The notes: generated from the sequence alone by a model not told the origin. Counted from the first letter of the stretch, positions 1-8,658 are shown. The stretch is DNA of 47,400 bases from Verrucomicrobia bacterium ADurb.Bin006 (GCA_002071485.1 MWFF01000102.1:1-47400), one strand, 5' to 3'. Program-made: numbers and translations.

Positions 1-2
1 CG

Positions 3-278
3 CCATGGGATTTGCCAAACAAAAGACCCAAGACGACCAGCAGCAAAGCAAAGACGACTACAAACGTGAAGGCGAACACACCGTCGCCCTCCGACTCTAC
101 GCGACCACCAACCTCCAAAAACTACAACCTCAACTGCAACCTCTCGGCCCTGCGCATCTGCCTGATCGCGCTCAAGGCGGACCTTCACCCCGAGGCTTCT
201 TGGCCTGCCCTGCAGGAGCGCTGCCAGAACAATCCTCAAATCCCTTTCCAGATACTCGTCAAGCGCCGCTCCAAATGA
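3..278 (+). CDS. 3' end of an unrecognised protein (partial at window start)
   Basis: The frame is open from the first bases of the window to TGA at 276-278, so the start probably lies upstream. The visible part begins with a basic, Lys/Thr/Ser-rich stretch that looks like a disordered linker. It ends in a more protein-like segment, LSALRICLIALKADLHPEAS, followed by WPALQERCQNNPQIPFQ and a basic tail (LVKRRSK). A second frame starting at ATG 5 is also open but reads through a dispersed repeat and looks non-coding. I do not recognise the family. A transposase or DNA-associated C-terminus is possible from the basic composition, but nothing proves it. Confidence 0.4.
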   Translation, partial: PWDLPNKRPKTTSSKAKTTTNVKANTPSPSDSTRPPTSKNYNLNCNLSALRICLIALKADLHPEASWPALQERCQNNPQIPFQILVKRRSK

Positions 279-345
279 AAAGACCGTGCGGAGGAGGCGG
301 CGAGGCCGTGCATCCGGATGTTGTGGGTGGGAATCGAGGGCTCTC

Positions 346-540
346 TTCGCGCTCACGAAAGCGTTGGAGTGGGGACGCCCTCGTCCCCGGCGATGGGAGT
401 TGCAGACCCTGTTTGACGGGCGACGAGGACCTGCCTGCCCTGCCGGCAGGCGGGCGTCGCCCCTCCGCCAATCTCCATCCGTTGCTGGCCCGGCGCCCTC
501 ACCGGGTGACATCACACCGACAACAACTGAATCCGCCGCG
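346..540 (+). repeat. Dispersed intergenic repeat, family A, copy 1
   Basis: The segment resembles 11026-11145. The shared part opens with a TTCGCGC.CACGAA.GCGTTGGAG motif and continues with a block (about 466-540 here) that differs from the other copy at roughly one base in seven. This copy carries an extra 60-70 bp in the middle (about 375-460) containing a GC-rich hairpin of the CCTGCC/GGCAGG type. It fills the gap between the first gene and the ACT-domain gene. Nothing in it looks coding. Confidence 0.6.
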
Positions 541-655
541 CAGAGGCTGCCGGGCCGTGTGGAGCGCGTTCGAGGAATGAATCGAGTGGACGCGGAGCGG
601 GGACGCGGGGTAAGCTGCGCGCGAAAAGTTCATACACCCCAACCGCGCATTGTTT

Positions 656-1087
656 ATGAGCAGCAATGTCACTCTGCTGGCGATCTTTGCCGAGAATCGG
701 ACGGGCCAACTGGCGCACGTGACCCGCATACTCGCCGATGCTGTGATCAACATACGGTGGATCATCATTGCGAGCAGCGACGCCTTTGGGGTCGTGAAGC
801 TGTTGGTGGACAACACGGACCTTGCCTATCGCAAGCTCAAGGAGGATGGCCTTTCCGTCTCGCGCGTCGAGGTGCTTGCGATCGAAGTCGACGACAAGCC
901 AGGCGGGCTGCTCGAGGTCGCCGACGCCCTCTCGCGAAGCCGGATCAATATCGAGAATGCGTCCGGCTTTGTCGCGAACGGCCGCGCCGTGCTTCTGATT
1001 GAGGTCAAGGAACTCGAACGGGCGCGTCAGGCGCTTGAGTCTGTTCCGTTGCGCCTGCTGAGCCAGGCGGAAACGCTGCGGCTCTAG
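656..1087 (+). CDS. Tandem ACT-domain protein (amino-acid binding regulator)
   Basis: A 143-residue protein made of two ACT domains. The first (about residues 4-70) opens with VTLLAIFAENRTGQLAHVTR; the second (about 72-140) contains DDKPGGLLEVADALSRSRIN. The GxL-type turn after the first strand of each repeat is the usual ligand-contact region. Stand-alone tandem ACT proteins of this size generally sense amino acids and modulate other proteins; no catalytic domain is present. ATG 656 is preferred over TTG 650 because the ACT fold begins right after it. No strong Shine-Dalgarno is visible. The stop lies against the breakpoint of a decayed kinase on the other strand, so the natural downstream neighbour has been lost. 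The specific ligand cannot be told from sequence. Confidence 0.85.
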   Translation: MSSNVTLLAIFAENRTGQLAHVTRILADAVINIRWIIIASSDAFGVVKLLVDNTDLAYRKLKEDGLSVSRVEVLAIEVDDKPGGLLEVADALSRSRINIENASGFVANGRAVLLIEVKELERARQALESVPLRLLSQAETLRL

Positions 1088-1090
1088 GGG

Positions 1091-1396
1091 AGTCTCGCGT
1101 CGAAAAGGCGCCTCGCCGGTCGCCATTTCGAACAGCATCACTCCCAGGAAAAACAAATCGCTGCGTGCGCCCACGGCATCGGCCCTGATCTGCTCCGGAC
1201 TCATGTAGGCGGGCGTTCCCTTGATCGCGCCGATCTCGGGTTGAGTCATCGTGGATACGCCGACCCCGGCCACCGCAGGGGTCAGGGTCGATTCGGTCGG
1301 ATCGGCGAGTTTGGCCAGGCCGAAGTCGAGAATCTTCGCGTGGGCGTCCCGTGTGACCATGACGTTGGCGGGTTTGACATCGCGATGCATCTCTCC
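1091..1396 (-). pseudogene. Ser/Thr protein kinase fragment, both ends missing
   Basis: Reading the minus strand gives the middle of a Hanks-type kinase: catalytic loop MHRDVKPANVMV, Mg-binding LDFGLAKL, the APE-region equivalent GTPAYMSPEQIRA, and SDLFFLGVMLFEMATGEAPF. The N-lobe (glycine loop, catalytic Lys) is absent: a TAG lies 12 bases before the first Met in frame and the sequence then enters the upstream region of the S8 protease gene. After the MATGEAPFR segment the frame drifts into the antisense of the ACT gene with no kinase features. About 100 of the usual 270 residues remain, so it cannot be active. The breakpoints lie close to both neighbouring genes, which suggests a deletion or rearrangement. 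Confidence 0.85.
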
Positions 1397-1451
1397 GGCC
1401 TATCTTCCGCTGGCTTCCCTGGCGGCCCGTGGTACCGTCGGCGACGATCTT

Positions 1452-4118
1452 GTGAAGATTCTCACTGCTACCTTCTTCGTGACAGTCCTGGGGGCGGCGC
1501 TCGCGGATCAGGATGCGATCCCTGCGACAGTGCTGTCGCGCTTCGAGTTCCGCGAACCGGATTTCGTCGTCTATCGGATCGAGACACCCGCCCGCGCCGC
1601 GGATTTGGGCTCTGTCGAAGATTCCGTCTGGCTCAAAGCATGGCCGGAAGCGGGGGCGCCGAACGCTACGTGGCTTGGCCGCCGGGTTGTCTTGCAGGCC
1701 GCATCGCCGGAGGCTCTGGCCCGGGTCCTTGCGGCGACTGGACTGCCTGTCGCCCGTGTTGTGACGTCGAATCTGGTTGTGCTCGAGGCCTCCAGCGCTC
1801 GAATGGCGGTGGCGGAAGCATCGCGTTTGGCGCGCCATCCCGGGGTGACCGTCTGTCATCCGGTCCGGCGTCGTCCGATCAAACTCCACGGGCCTTACGC
1901 CCCGCGACCCGACGACACGTTGTTTCGTTATCAATGGCACCTCGAGAACCGGGATGCCAACACCGCTGCCGTTCTCGGCTTCGATCTGAATGCCCGGTCG
2001 GCATGGGCGGACAACCAGGGCGAGGGTGTCTTGGTGGCCACAGGCGACAACGGCATCGAGGTATCGCATCCGGATCTGGCCGCCAACATGACGAACCGGA
2101 TTCACCGCAACTTCATTACTGGCAAGGACGACGGAACTCCCGTGTCCACCACGCAGGTGCATGGCACCGCGGTGGCCGGCCTGATCGCCGCCCGGGGCTA
2201 CAATGCCCGGGGTGTTGCGGGAGTCGCGCCTCGGGCCCAATTGGCCAGTTGGGTCATCTTCGACCGGTACGACGGTTTGGCGGACGAGGAAACGGTGATG
2301 GACATGTTTCACTACCAATCCAACATCGTCAGCGTCCAGAACCACAGTTGGGGCAATGCCGATATGGGGCTGCTGCGCCTGAGCGCACTCGAGGACCAGG
2401 GGATCGCCAACGCGGTCGAACGCGGTCGCCAGGGGCGCGGTGTCGTGATTGTCCGGTCCGCGGGCAATGGCCGCATGAACCTGAGCGACCTCAACGACGA
2501 TGGCTTCGGCCAGGACCCGCGGGCGATTTCGGTCGGCGCCGTCCGGGCGAATGGACGCGCCGCGAGCTACAGCACGCCGGGCGCGCCCGTGCTCGTCGCC
2601 GCATTCAGCGGCGATGAGGGCGTCAATACCCCCGACGGATCGGTCACGAACTATCTGGGAGTGGCTACGACGGATCGCCAGGGGAGCCTCGGCTACAACT
2701 CCTCCGGCCCGGCTCCGGACTATGGATTCCAGTCCACAGGGTTCGGGGGGACCTCGGCGTCGTCGCCGCAGATCGCCGGCCTCTGCGCGCTGATTCTGGC
2801 CGCCAACCCCGCTCTGACCTATCGCGACGTCCAGCAGGTCCTGATCCTGTCGTCGCGCCAACTCGATCCCTCGGATTCCGATCTGCGCGTGAACGGCGCG
2901 GGATTGGCGGTGGATCACAACGTCGGTTTTGGCGTTCCGGATGCCGGTCTGGCGGTCGAGCTGGCGCGCGCCTGGAGCAATCGGCCGGCGCGAATCCGAA
3001 CGACCGCGGCCTTTCGCAAGAGCATCGAAATTCCCGATGACGGACTACGCGTCGTGATCGGAGGCAGCGATGTGCCGACCGAGTTGCAGTCGATTCCGGC
3101 CTGGCCCTCCGACGGTCCGCACCCGGATGCGCCCACCGAGGTGGCGACGCTCGTGGATGTTGGCCAGGCGCTCACCCCTCTGGCGATTGACTTGACGCAC
3201 AAAGCGGCGCTGATCAAGCGAGGGGTCAACTACTTCGCCGACAAGATCGGCAAGGCGGCGGCGGCGGGCGCCCGGTTTGCCATCGTCTACAACAACGTCG
3301 GCGCCAATCAACGGGTGTTCATGGCTGGGGCCGACATTCAGTTCCAGACCATCCCGGCGGTGTTCATCGACCAGACACACGGCGAAGCCCTTCAGGCGTT
3401 CCTGGCAACTCACCCGGAGACCACCGCGCAGCTCCGGCTCGACTCGATTCAGTGCCCCATGAAAATCTCGGAGTCGCTGCTCTGCGAACACGTCAAACTG
3501 CGTGCCACCTTTTCCCACCCGCGCCGGGCCGACGTGCGCGTGACGTTGCTCTCACCCGCCGGCACGCGCAGCGTGCTTCACCGTTTCAACAACGACACAG
3601 CTTCGGCTCTGACTGAATGGAGCTTTTACTCGACCCAGCACTTCTACGAGAGCAGCGCCGGTGTCTGGCAGGTCGAGGTCAGCGACGAAAATGCCGGCTC
3701 GACGGGACGCGTCGTCTCGCTGGATCTGACGGTCTACGGGGTGCGGATCGAGGATGTGGATCGCGACGGATTGGACGATCCGTGGGAATTGGCCTGGTTC
3801 GGCTCGCTGGATCAAGGGCCCGCCGGCGACCCCGATAAGGACGGTTGGAGCAATCTTCACGAGCAGATCCTGGGGCACAACCCGACAGTCGCGGATCGAC
3901 CGTTCCGGCTCGATCTGTCGCATTGGGGCGCCCAGTGGGGGCGACTCAGTTGGCCTGCCAGCGCGGCATTCCGGTACGAGGTGTCGATGCAGTCCGCCCT
4001 GGGGGAGCCGGCTCAGGTTGTGTCGGAGCAAACCGGGCGGTTTCCCGAACTCGATCTCATTGTGCCCCTGACCGACACACACCATTTCTACCAGGTGCGC
4101 CAAGTGCCGGGCGATTAG
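1452..4118 (+). CDS. Secreted subtilisin/kexin-like S8 protease with PA and P domains
   Basis: An 888-residue exported serine endopeptidase. GTG 1452 is chosen because it gives a clean signal peptide (MKILTATFFVTVLGAALA, cleavage near residue 18). A propeptide-like region of about 130 residues follows. The catalytic domain has Asp199 (VATGDNGIEVSHPD), His237 (QVHGTAVAG), oxyanion Asn339 (RSAGNG) and Ser435 (FGGTSASSP). Around residues 600-710 lies a PA-like insert, then a proprotein-convertase P domain (about 720-820; SHPRRADVRVTLLSPAGTRS). The tail carries a calcium-type DRDGLDD/DPDKDGWSNLHE segment common in secreted Verrucomicrobiota proteins and ends in FYQVR. The stop codon lies within an inverted repeat shared with the convergent nfeD. 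Substrate unknown; surface protein processing or nutrition are both possible. Confidence 0.93.
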   Translation: MKILTATFFVTVLGAALADQDAIPATVLSRFEFREPDFVVYRIETPARAADLGSVEDSVWLKAWPEAGAPNATWLGRRVVLQAASPEALARVLAATGLPVARVVTSNLVVLEASSARMAVAEASRLARHPGVTVCHPVRRRPIKLHGPYAPRPDDTLFRYQWHLENRDANTAAVLGFDLNARSAWADNQGEGVLVATGDNGIEVSHPDLAANMTNRIHRNFITGKDDGTPVSTTQVHGTAVAGLIAARGYNARGVAGVAPRAQLASWVIFDRYDGLADEETVMDMFHYQSNIVSVQNHSWGNADMGLLRLSALEDQGIANAVERGRQGRGVVIVRSAGNGRMNLSDLNDDGFGQDPRAISVGAVRANGRAASYSTPGAPVLVAAFSGDEGVNTPDGSVTNYLGVATTDRQGSLGYNSSGPAPDYGFQSTGFGGTSASSPQIAGLCALILAANPALTYRDVQQVLILSSRQLDPSDSDLRVNGAGLAVDHNVGFGVPDAGLAVELARAWSNRPARIRTTAAFRKSIEIPDDGLRVVIGGSDVPTELQSIPAWPSDGPHPDAPTEVATLVDVGQALTPLAIDLTHKAALIKRGVNYFADKIGKAAAAGARFAIVYNNVGANQRVFMAGADIQFQTIPAVFIDQTHGEALQAFLATHPETTAQLRLDSIQCPMKISESLLCEHVKLRATFSHPRRADVRVTLLSPAGTRSVLHRFNNDTASALTEWSFYSTQHFYESSAGVWQVEVSDENAGSTGRVVSLDLTVYGVRIEDVDRDGLDDPWELAWFGSLDQGPAGDPDKDGWSNLHEQILGHNPTVADRPFRLDLSHWGAQWGRLSWPASAAFRYEVSMQSALGEPAQVVSEQTGRFPELDLIVPLTDTHHFYQVRQVPGD

Positions 4119-4340
4119 CGAGGCTGCGCCTCAGACCTGCGAGTACGGTTTCTTGGCACTGATCCCGCTGGCTTTGCTCATGTGGGGATTGATTGGCATT
4201 GTCCGAGCGGCCGCCCGCGGTTGACTCGCGCTCTGCCTTCGCCGTTCATCATCGCTTCGTTTTTCCGCTTGGGCGCACACGTCCGACTACGTCAGGGGAG
4301 TGTCCGCCAAGGCGCCGGTCTGAGGCGCGCCTCGCTAATC
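4113..4340. repeat. 228-bp element with near-perfect terminal inverted repeats (MITE-like or twin terminator)
   Basis: The left arm (4113-4137) and right arm (4317-4340) are inverted copies, matching over 24 positions apart from one extra T on the left. Both begin GATTAGCGAGGC when read inwards and end in CAGACC. Each arm also contains its own small palindrome (GAGGC..GCCTC). The TAG stop of the S8 protease (4116-4118) and the TAG stop of nfeD (4335-4337, minus strand) lie at the same place in each arm, so both proteins end in Asp-stop. The 179-bp interior has no convincing gene. No target-site duplication is obvious. Confidence 0.7.
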
Positions 4341-5756
4341 TTGGGGAGAAACCGCGGCCTCGACGATTGCCTCGCGTCCACTGTGGCCGATGATTCGGAC
4401 GCGTGTGCCTTTGGAAATCAGTTCGCCCTGGGTCATCACATCAAGGAGGTCCGCGCCGAACTGAGCTTTGCCTCCGGGGCGCAGCACCGAGACTGCCACC
4501 CCCTCGAGCCCCAGTTGCGCCGCCTGCACTTTGGCGTCGGCTGCCACGGACCCCATCGCGCTGGCCGCCTGGGTCACGAGCGTTCCATAGACCGCCGTCT
4601 TGGGCAGCAAACGGGCCAGCACTGCCAATACCAGAACCGATCCGAGGGCCGCGTAGGTCAGGTCGCGCAGCGGCAGAGTCAGTTGTGGCAGGCTGGGAAG
4701 GCGCGGCATTCCGGGATAGATGTCGACCATGGCCATGACGATCGTGATGAGCATCAGCGCGGCTCCCGTGAGTCCCAGCAGGACCGTGCCCGGAAACACG
4801 AACAATTCGAGCCCCACCAGGATGAGGCCCAGCACAAACAGCGCGGGCCACTCGAACCCTGACAGTCCGGCAATGTAGCTTCCCAGAAAGTAGAGCGCGA
4901 AAGCGCAGACACCCACGATGCCAGGTAGGCCGAATCCGGGCGTCTTGAACTCGATGTAAATGCCCGCGACTCCAATGATGAGCCAAAGCCAGTTCAACGC
5001 GTTGATCCAGGTCGCCAGTTTCTCCGCCCCGGTCGGTTGGATTTCATGCCATCGTGCATCTTCATAGCCCAGCCTCGACAGCAGGGCATCGAGACTTTCG
5101 ACTGTGCCGGCAGACAGCAGCGGGCGTGGCGGGGTCCCGTAAGCCCGTTCCGCCTCGACGTTGGTGAGGGTCAGAATGCCGCCTTTTGCATTGATGGTCT
5201 GGCCGTCGATGATCAGTTCCTTTTGCTTGTCGATCATCGCCTCGACCACGTCGCTGTTGTGTCCGTTCTTCTGGGCCTGCGCCCGAATCTTGGCGCTGAT
5301 GGCCGATGTCGCCTTGATCTCCATCGTCTCCGGCATGGCCTCGACTCCCGTTCCTCCGGGCGAGAGCATGATGGGCGCGGCGGCGCCAATCACACTCTCG
5401 GGCGCCATGAAAATGCGCTGGGTTGCGACCGCAATGAACGCGCCCGCGGAATACGCACTGCGGTTGACATAGGTCACGGTCTCGCCTTTGAACTGCGAGA
5501 GGATTCCAATGATCTCTTCGGTCGAGTCAACACGCCCGCCATTGGTCTCCATGTCCAGCACCAGCAGGTCGGCTTTGGCATCCATCGCCTCCTTCACCCC
5601 CCGCCGCACCAGGTACACCAGCGGCGGCATGATGTTGTCGCGAATCGGGAGGAGATAAGCCTTCCTGGCCGGTATCACGGTAAGCTCGGCATCGGCCGGG
5701 ATGCCGGGCAGCGGCGCGGCCAGCGCGGCGGAAACCAAAAGGAGCCAGAGCTTCAT
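4335..5756 (-). CDS. NfeD-family membrane-bound ClpP-class serine protease
   Basis: A 473-residue long-form NfeD protein. A signal peptide (MKLWLLLVSAALAAPLP) leads into a ClpP/crotonase-like protease domain (about residues 25-230) with the METNGGRVDS oxyanion-loop segment and the presumed nucleophile Ser103 in NRSAYSAGAF. Several transmembrane helices follow (about 250-400; NWLWLIIGVAGIYIEF, PALFVLGLILVGLELFVF). A C-terminal OB-fold domain (about 405-470) ends in VRIIGHSGREAIVEA. Relatives cleave membrane proteins such as stomatins and act in membrane quality control; no stomatin/SPFH gene is visible here. The ATG overlaps the stop of the upstream gene (ATGA at 5753-5756), indicating translational coupling. 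Confidence 0.92.
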   Translation of the reverse strand: MKLWLLLVSAALAAPLPGIPADAELTVIPARKAYLLPIRDNIMPPLVYLVRRGVKEAMDAKADLLVLDMETNGGRVDSTEEIIGILSQFKGETVTYVNRSAYSAGAFIAVATQRIFMAPESVIGAAAPIMLSPGGTGVEAMPETMEIKATSAISAKIRAQAQKNGHNSDVVEAMIDKQKELIIDGQTINAKGGILTLTNVEAERAYGTPPRPLLSAGTVESLDALLSRLGYEDARWHEIQPTGAEKLATWINALNWLWLIIGVAGIYIEFKTPGFGLPGIVGVCAFALYFLGSYIAGLSGFEWPALFVLGLILVGLELFVFPGTVLLGLTGAALMLITIVMAMVDIYPGMPRLPSLPQLTLPLRDLTYAALGSVLVLAVLARLLPKTAVYGTLVTQAASAMGSVAADAKVQAAQLGLEGVAVSVLRPGGKAQFGADLLDVMTQGELISKGTRVRIIGHSGREAIVEAAVSPQD

Positions 5757-6193
5757 GACCGGACACTAACGCACTCCGGCTCGGCCTGCAAGATGGCCAG
5801 CCGCACGGCCTGTTGCCGCCTGACGAAAGTGCGTGAATCAGAACCTGAACGCCCATGTTGAGCCCCGCCAGGCCGCCTGCAATCGTCACCCTCAAACCGC
5901 GCCAGAGCAGGGAGGTCGAGGCGCCGCACAACGGCGACGCCGGGACTCGGACTGGGCCACGTCTGAACCAGTGACAGAAGGCACGCCAGGGCAGGAAGCA
6001 GCGTCAGGGCTGCCACCAGAGCTGAAGCGCGCAGCAGCGCTTCCTGGTCTCCCTGAGATCGTGTGCTGCTCCACAATCCGCCCGCGGCGGCCAGGAAAAC
6101 AGTGACGGGCAACACGAGTTGCAGACGCCAGAATCCCCCTGCGGTCACACCGCCCGCGCCTATTGCCAGGCTCAGGATGGGGAACGCAGCCAT
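5753..6193 (-). CDS. Small membrane protein of unknown function coupled to nfeD
   Basis: A predicted 146-residue protein. The N-terminal half has hydrophobic segments (about residues 2-16 and 22-38; LQLVLPVTVFLAAAGGLW) and another around 55-75 (ALVAALTLLPALACLLSLV). The C-terminal half is polar and Arg-rich. I recognise no family. Reality is supported by position: it lies 46 bp after nfnB and its TGA overlaps the nfeD ATG as ATGA, typical of an operon. The weak, low-complexity C-terminus could mean a frameshift after residue 90, since another minus-strand frame there encodes a hydrophobic stretch (TIAGGLAGLNMGVQVLIHAL). ATG 6193 is preferred over TTG 6205. Confidence 0.55.
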   Translation of the reverse strand: MAAFPILSLAIGAGGVTAGGFWRLQLVLPVTVFLAAAGGLWSSTRSQGDQEALLRASALVAALTLLPALACLLSLVQTWPSPSPGVAVVRRLDLPALARFEGDDCRRPGGAQHGRSGSDSRTFVRRQQAVRLAILQAEPECVSVRS

Positions 6194-6239
6194 GAGAAAG
6201 GGCAATCACAGGGCTTCGACCGCCACTCGGGCGAGCCGC

Positions 6240-7727
6240 TCACCCTGCCAGCAGGGCATTGATAGATCGGGCGGCCCGGCGGCCCTGGCCCATGGCGATG
6301 ATCACGGTTGCCGCGCCTTGAACGATATCCCCCCCGGCGTAGACGCGATCCAGGGAGGTTCGCAGGTCTTGATCCACTTGAATGCGCCCGTACTTGTCCG
6401 CCTTGAGACCTGGGGTCGCCTGGACCAGCAGGGGATTCGAGTCGTTGCCGATCGCCACGATGACGCCGTCCACGTCCAGAGTGAACTCGCTGCCATCAAT
6501 CGCCACCGGCGAGGCGCGTCCGGACGAGTCAGGCTCGCCAAGCCGATATCTCAACAACTCGACGCCGATCACCCGGTCCGCTTCGTCGCCCAGAATGCGT
6601 TTCGCGTTTTCGAGGAAGTGAAACTGGACGCCCTCTTCCTTGGCATGTTGAATCTCCTCGAGGCGCGCCGGCATCTCAACCTCAGTTCGGCGGTAGATCA
6701 AATGCACCTGTTCGGCGCCCAGCCGAAGAGCGCTTCGGGCGGAATCCATGGCGACGTTGCCGCCGCCGAACACGGCCACCCTGCGCGGGCGCAGGATGGG
6801 CGTGCCGGCATGTTGGGCATCATAGGCGCGCATCAGATTCACGCGCGTGAGATACTCGTTGGCGCTGTAAACTCCCACGAGACTCTCCCCCTCTACGTGC
6901 ATAAACTTCGGCAGGCCGGCTCCCGTCCCGATGAAGATCGCATCGTAGCCATCCTCATCGAGCAACTGCGCCATCGTGCGAGTGCGGCCCACCACGAAAT
7001 TGGTTCTGATCTCGACGCCAATGCGAATCAGGGCCTCGACCTCCGCATCGACGATGCGCTTGGGCAGCCGGAACTCGGGGATGCCGTAGATCATCACTCC
7101 GCCGGGTTTATGGAATGCCTCGAAGATGGTCACGGCGTGCCCCGCGCGCCGGAGGTCGGCGGCCGCGGTCAGGCTGGCTGGACCGCTGCCGACAATCCCG
7201 ACCTTCTTGCCGGTGGCAGGTTTGATCTCGGGCGCGGCTGCCCAATGCTGTTGGCGTCCGAAATCCGCAACGAACCGCTCCAGCCGCCCGATCGATACCG
7301 CCCGATTCGGATTCTTGTGCATCTTTCCGACGACGCACCGCGCCTGGCACTGGGTCTCCTGAGGACAGACGCGCCCGCAGATCGCCGGAAGCAGATTGCT
7401 CTCCTTCACAACTTCGAGCGCCCGCTGGAGGTCTCCGTGCGCAATCGCTCCGATGAACCCCGGGATATTGACGCCGACCGGGCAGCCTGCGATGCAGGGG
7501 GCGTTCTTGCATTCGAGACATCGCAGAGCCTCCAGTCGGGCCTGCTCCGGCGTGTAGCCCAGCGCCACCTCCGACATGTTCCGAACCCGCTCGCACGGAG
7601 GCTGGTGAGGCATCTCCTGGACCGGGATCTCGCGGCGTTGGGCCGTGGAGAGATGCGTCCGTCCCGCCAATGCATCGAGGCGCGCGCGCGCTTCGGCCGC
7701 CAGGCTACTGGTCGTCTTATGGGCCAC
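6240..7727 (-). CDS. nfnB: NfnB/SudA-like NADPH oxidoreductase, large subunit (GltD family)
   Basis: A 495-residue iron-sulfur flavoprotein of the glutamate-synthase small-chain family. The N-terminus carries two 4Fe-4S cysteine sets (CLECKNAPCIAGCP and CGRVCPQETQCQARC). An FAD-binding GSGPASLTAAADLRRAG (about residue 170) and a second Rossmann site, FGGGNVAMDSARSALRLG (about residue 300), follow. The C-terminal GGDIVQGAATVIIAMGQGRR closes the FAD site. With the preceding gene, which it overlaps by 11 bp, it matches the NfnAB/SudAB pair that couples NADH, NADPH and ferredoxin electron transfer. The alternative is a plain GltD-like partner, but no large glutamate synthase subunit is present and the nfnA-type partner favours Nfn. 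Whether it bifurcates electrons is not decided by sequence. Confidence 0.9.
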   Translation of the reverse strand: MAHKTTSSLAAEARARLDALAGRTHLSTAQRREIPVQEMPHQPPCERVRNMSEVALGYTPEQARLEALRCLECKNAPCIAGCPVGVNIPGFIGAIAHGDLQRALEVVKESNLLPAICGRVCPQETQCQARCVVGKMHKNPNRAVSIGRLERFVADFGRQQHWAAAPEIKPATGKKVGIVGSGPASLTAAADLRRAGHAVTIFEAFHKPGGVMIYGIPEFRLPKRIVDAEVEALIRIGVEIRTNFVVGRTRTMAQLLDEDGYDAIFIGTGAGLPKFMHVEGESLVGVYSANEYLTRVNLMRAYDAQHAGTPILRPRRVAVFGGGNVAMDSARSALRLGAEQVHLIYRRTEVEMPARLEEIQHAKEEGVQFHFLENAKRILGDEADRVIGVELLRYRLGEPDSSGRASPVAIDGSEFTLDVDGVIVAIGNDSNPLLVQATPGLKADKYGRIQVDQDLRTSLDRVYAGGDIVQGAATVIIAMGQGRRAARSINALLAG

Positions 7728-8583
7728 TCGGCTTCTCCTGGTTGTGCGGGGGATGCTGGGCCAGGCGACACCGATGCTGGGCGCTCTGTTCCTGCTGCCT
7801 GTATGTCTGCATCCGTTTCGCCATGCTCTCGAAGTCGACCTGATGACCGTCGAACTCAGGTCCGTCGACGCACACGAACTTCACTTGACCGCCCACCGTG
7901 ACGCGGCACCCGCCGCACATGCCGGTGCCATCGACCATGATGGTGTTGAGCGAGACCAGGGTGCGCACCCCGAACGGTCTGGTGGTGGCTGCGCAGAACT
8001 TCATCATCACCGTCGGGCCGATCGCAACCACCAGATCGGGCTTGGGCTCGGACCCGCAGAGTTCGCCCAGCGGCTCGGTCACCAGGCCTTTCCGCCCCGC
8101 GGAGCCATCGTCGGTGCAGATCAGGACCTCGTCGGCGATCGCCCGCATTTCGTCGGTCAGAATCAGCAAGGATTTCTTGCGCGCGCCCAGGATGACAACC
8201 ACCCGGTTGCCGGCCGCCTTCATCGCCTGGGCAATGGGATAGAGGGGAGCGACGCCGATCCCGCCCCCAACGCACACAACCAAGCCGAACTTGTCAATGT
8301 GCGTGGGACGCCCCAGGGGACCGACCAGATTCGTGATGCAATCCCCTGCCTCGAGTTCTGCCAGGCGTTGGGTGCCGTCACCCACACGCTGGAAGATCAC
8401 ACTGATGGTTCCCTTCGCCGGATCGGCATCCGCAATCGTCAGAGGAATGCGTTCGCCAAACTCGGTGTCCTGCTGCAAGATCACGAACTGGCCCGGCTTG
8501 CGGCCGGCGGCGATCAGGGGGGCCTCGATCTGGAAGCGGAAGACCTCCGCCGCAAGCTGCTCTTTGAAGAGAATCCTGTTCAT
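7717..8583 (-). CDS. nfnA: NfnA/SudB-like ferredoxin-NADP reductase subunit
   Basis: A 288-residue member of the ferredoxin-NADP reductase family. Residues 1-95 form the FAD beta barrel (RKPGQFVILQ, ERIPLTIAD). Residues 95-215 form the NAD-binding part (VVCVGGGIGVAPLYPIAQAM). The C-terminal 2Fe-2S site has the pattern GTGMCGGCRVTV followed by FVCVDGPEFDGH, as in dihydroorotate dehydrogenase electron-transfer subunits and NfnA. The last ~25 residues (HRCRLAQHPPHNQEKPS) are unusual and may be a drifted tail created by the overlap with nfnB. It is the first gene of the run nfnA-nfnB-membrane protein-nfeD. Without nfnB it could be read as PyrK; the downstream partner argues for NfnA. Confidence 0.9.
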   Translation of the reverse strand: MNRILFKEQLAAEVFRFQIEAPLIAAGRKPGQFVILQQDTEFGERIPLTIADADPAKGTISVIFQRVGDGTQRLAELEAGDCITNLVGPLGRPTHIDKFGLVVCVGGGIGVAPLYPIAQAMKAAGNRVVVILGARKKSLLILTDEMRAIADEVLICTDDGSAGRKGLVTEPLGELCGSEPKPDLVVAIGPTVMMKFCAATTRPFGVRTLVSLNTIMVDGTGMCGGCRVTVGGQVKFVCVDGPEFDGHQVDFESMAKRMQTYRQQEQSAQHRCRLAQHPPHNQEKPSGP

Positions 8584-8658
8584 GGCACGGAGACCAGATA
8601 CGACGCGGTCCTTTTAGTTTCTTGTGGCCCCACAGGCGACAACTTTCTTTTTGGGGTT

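Noticed and set aside
5..580. Plus-strand frame starting at ATG 5
   Set aside because: It runs through the family A repeat and is Pro/Arg/Gly-rich; the frame ending at 278 is more protein-like.
1005..2918. Long open frame on the minus strand opposite the S8 protease
   Set aside because: It is Arg/Pro/Gly-rich without family features and mirrors a strongly supported gene; a high-GC antisense artefact.
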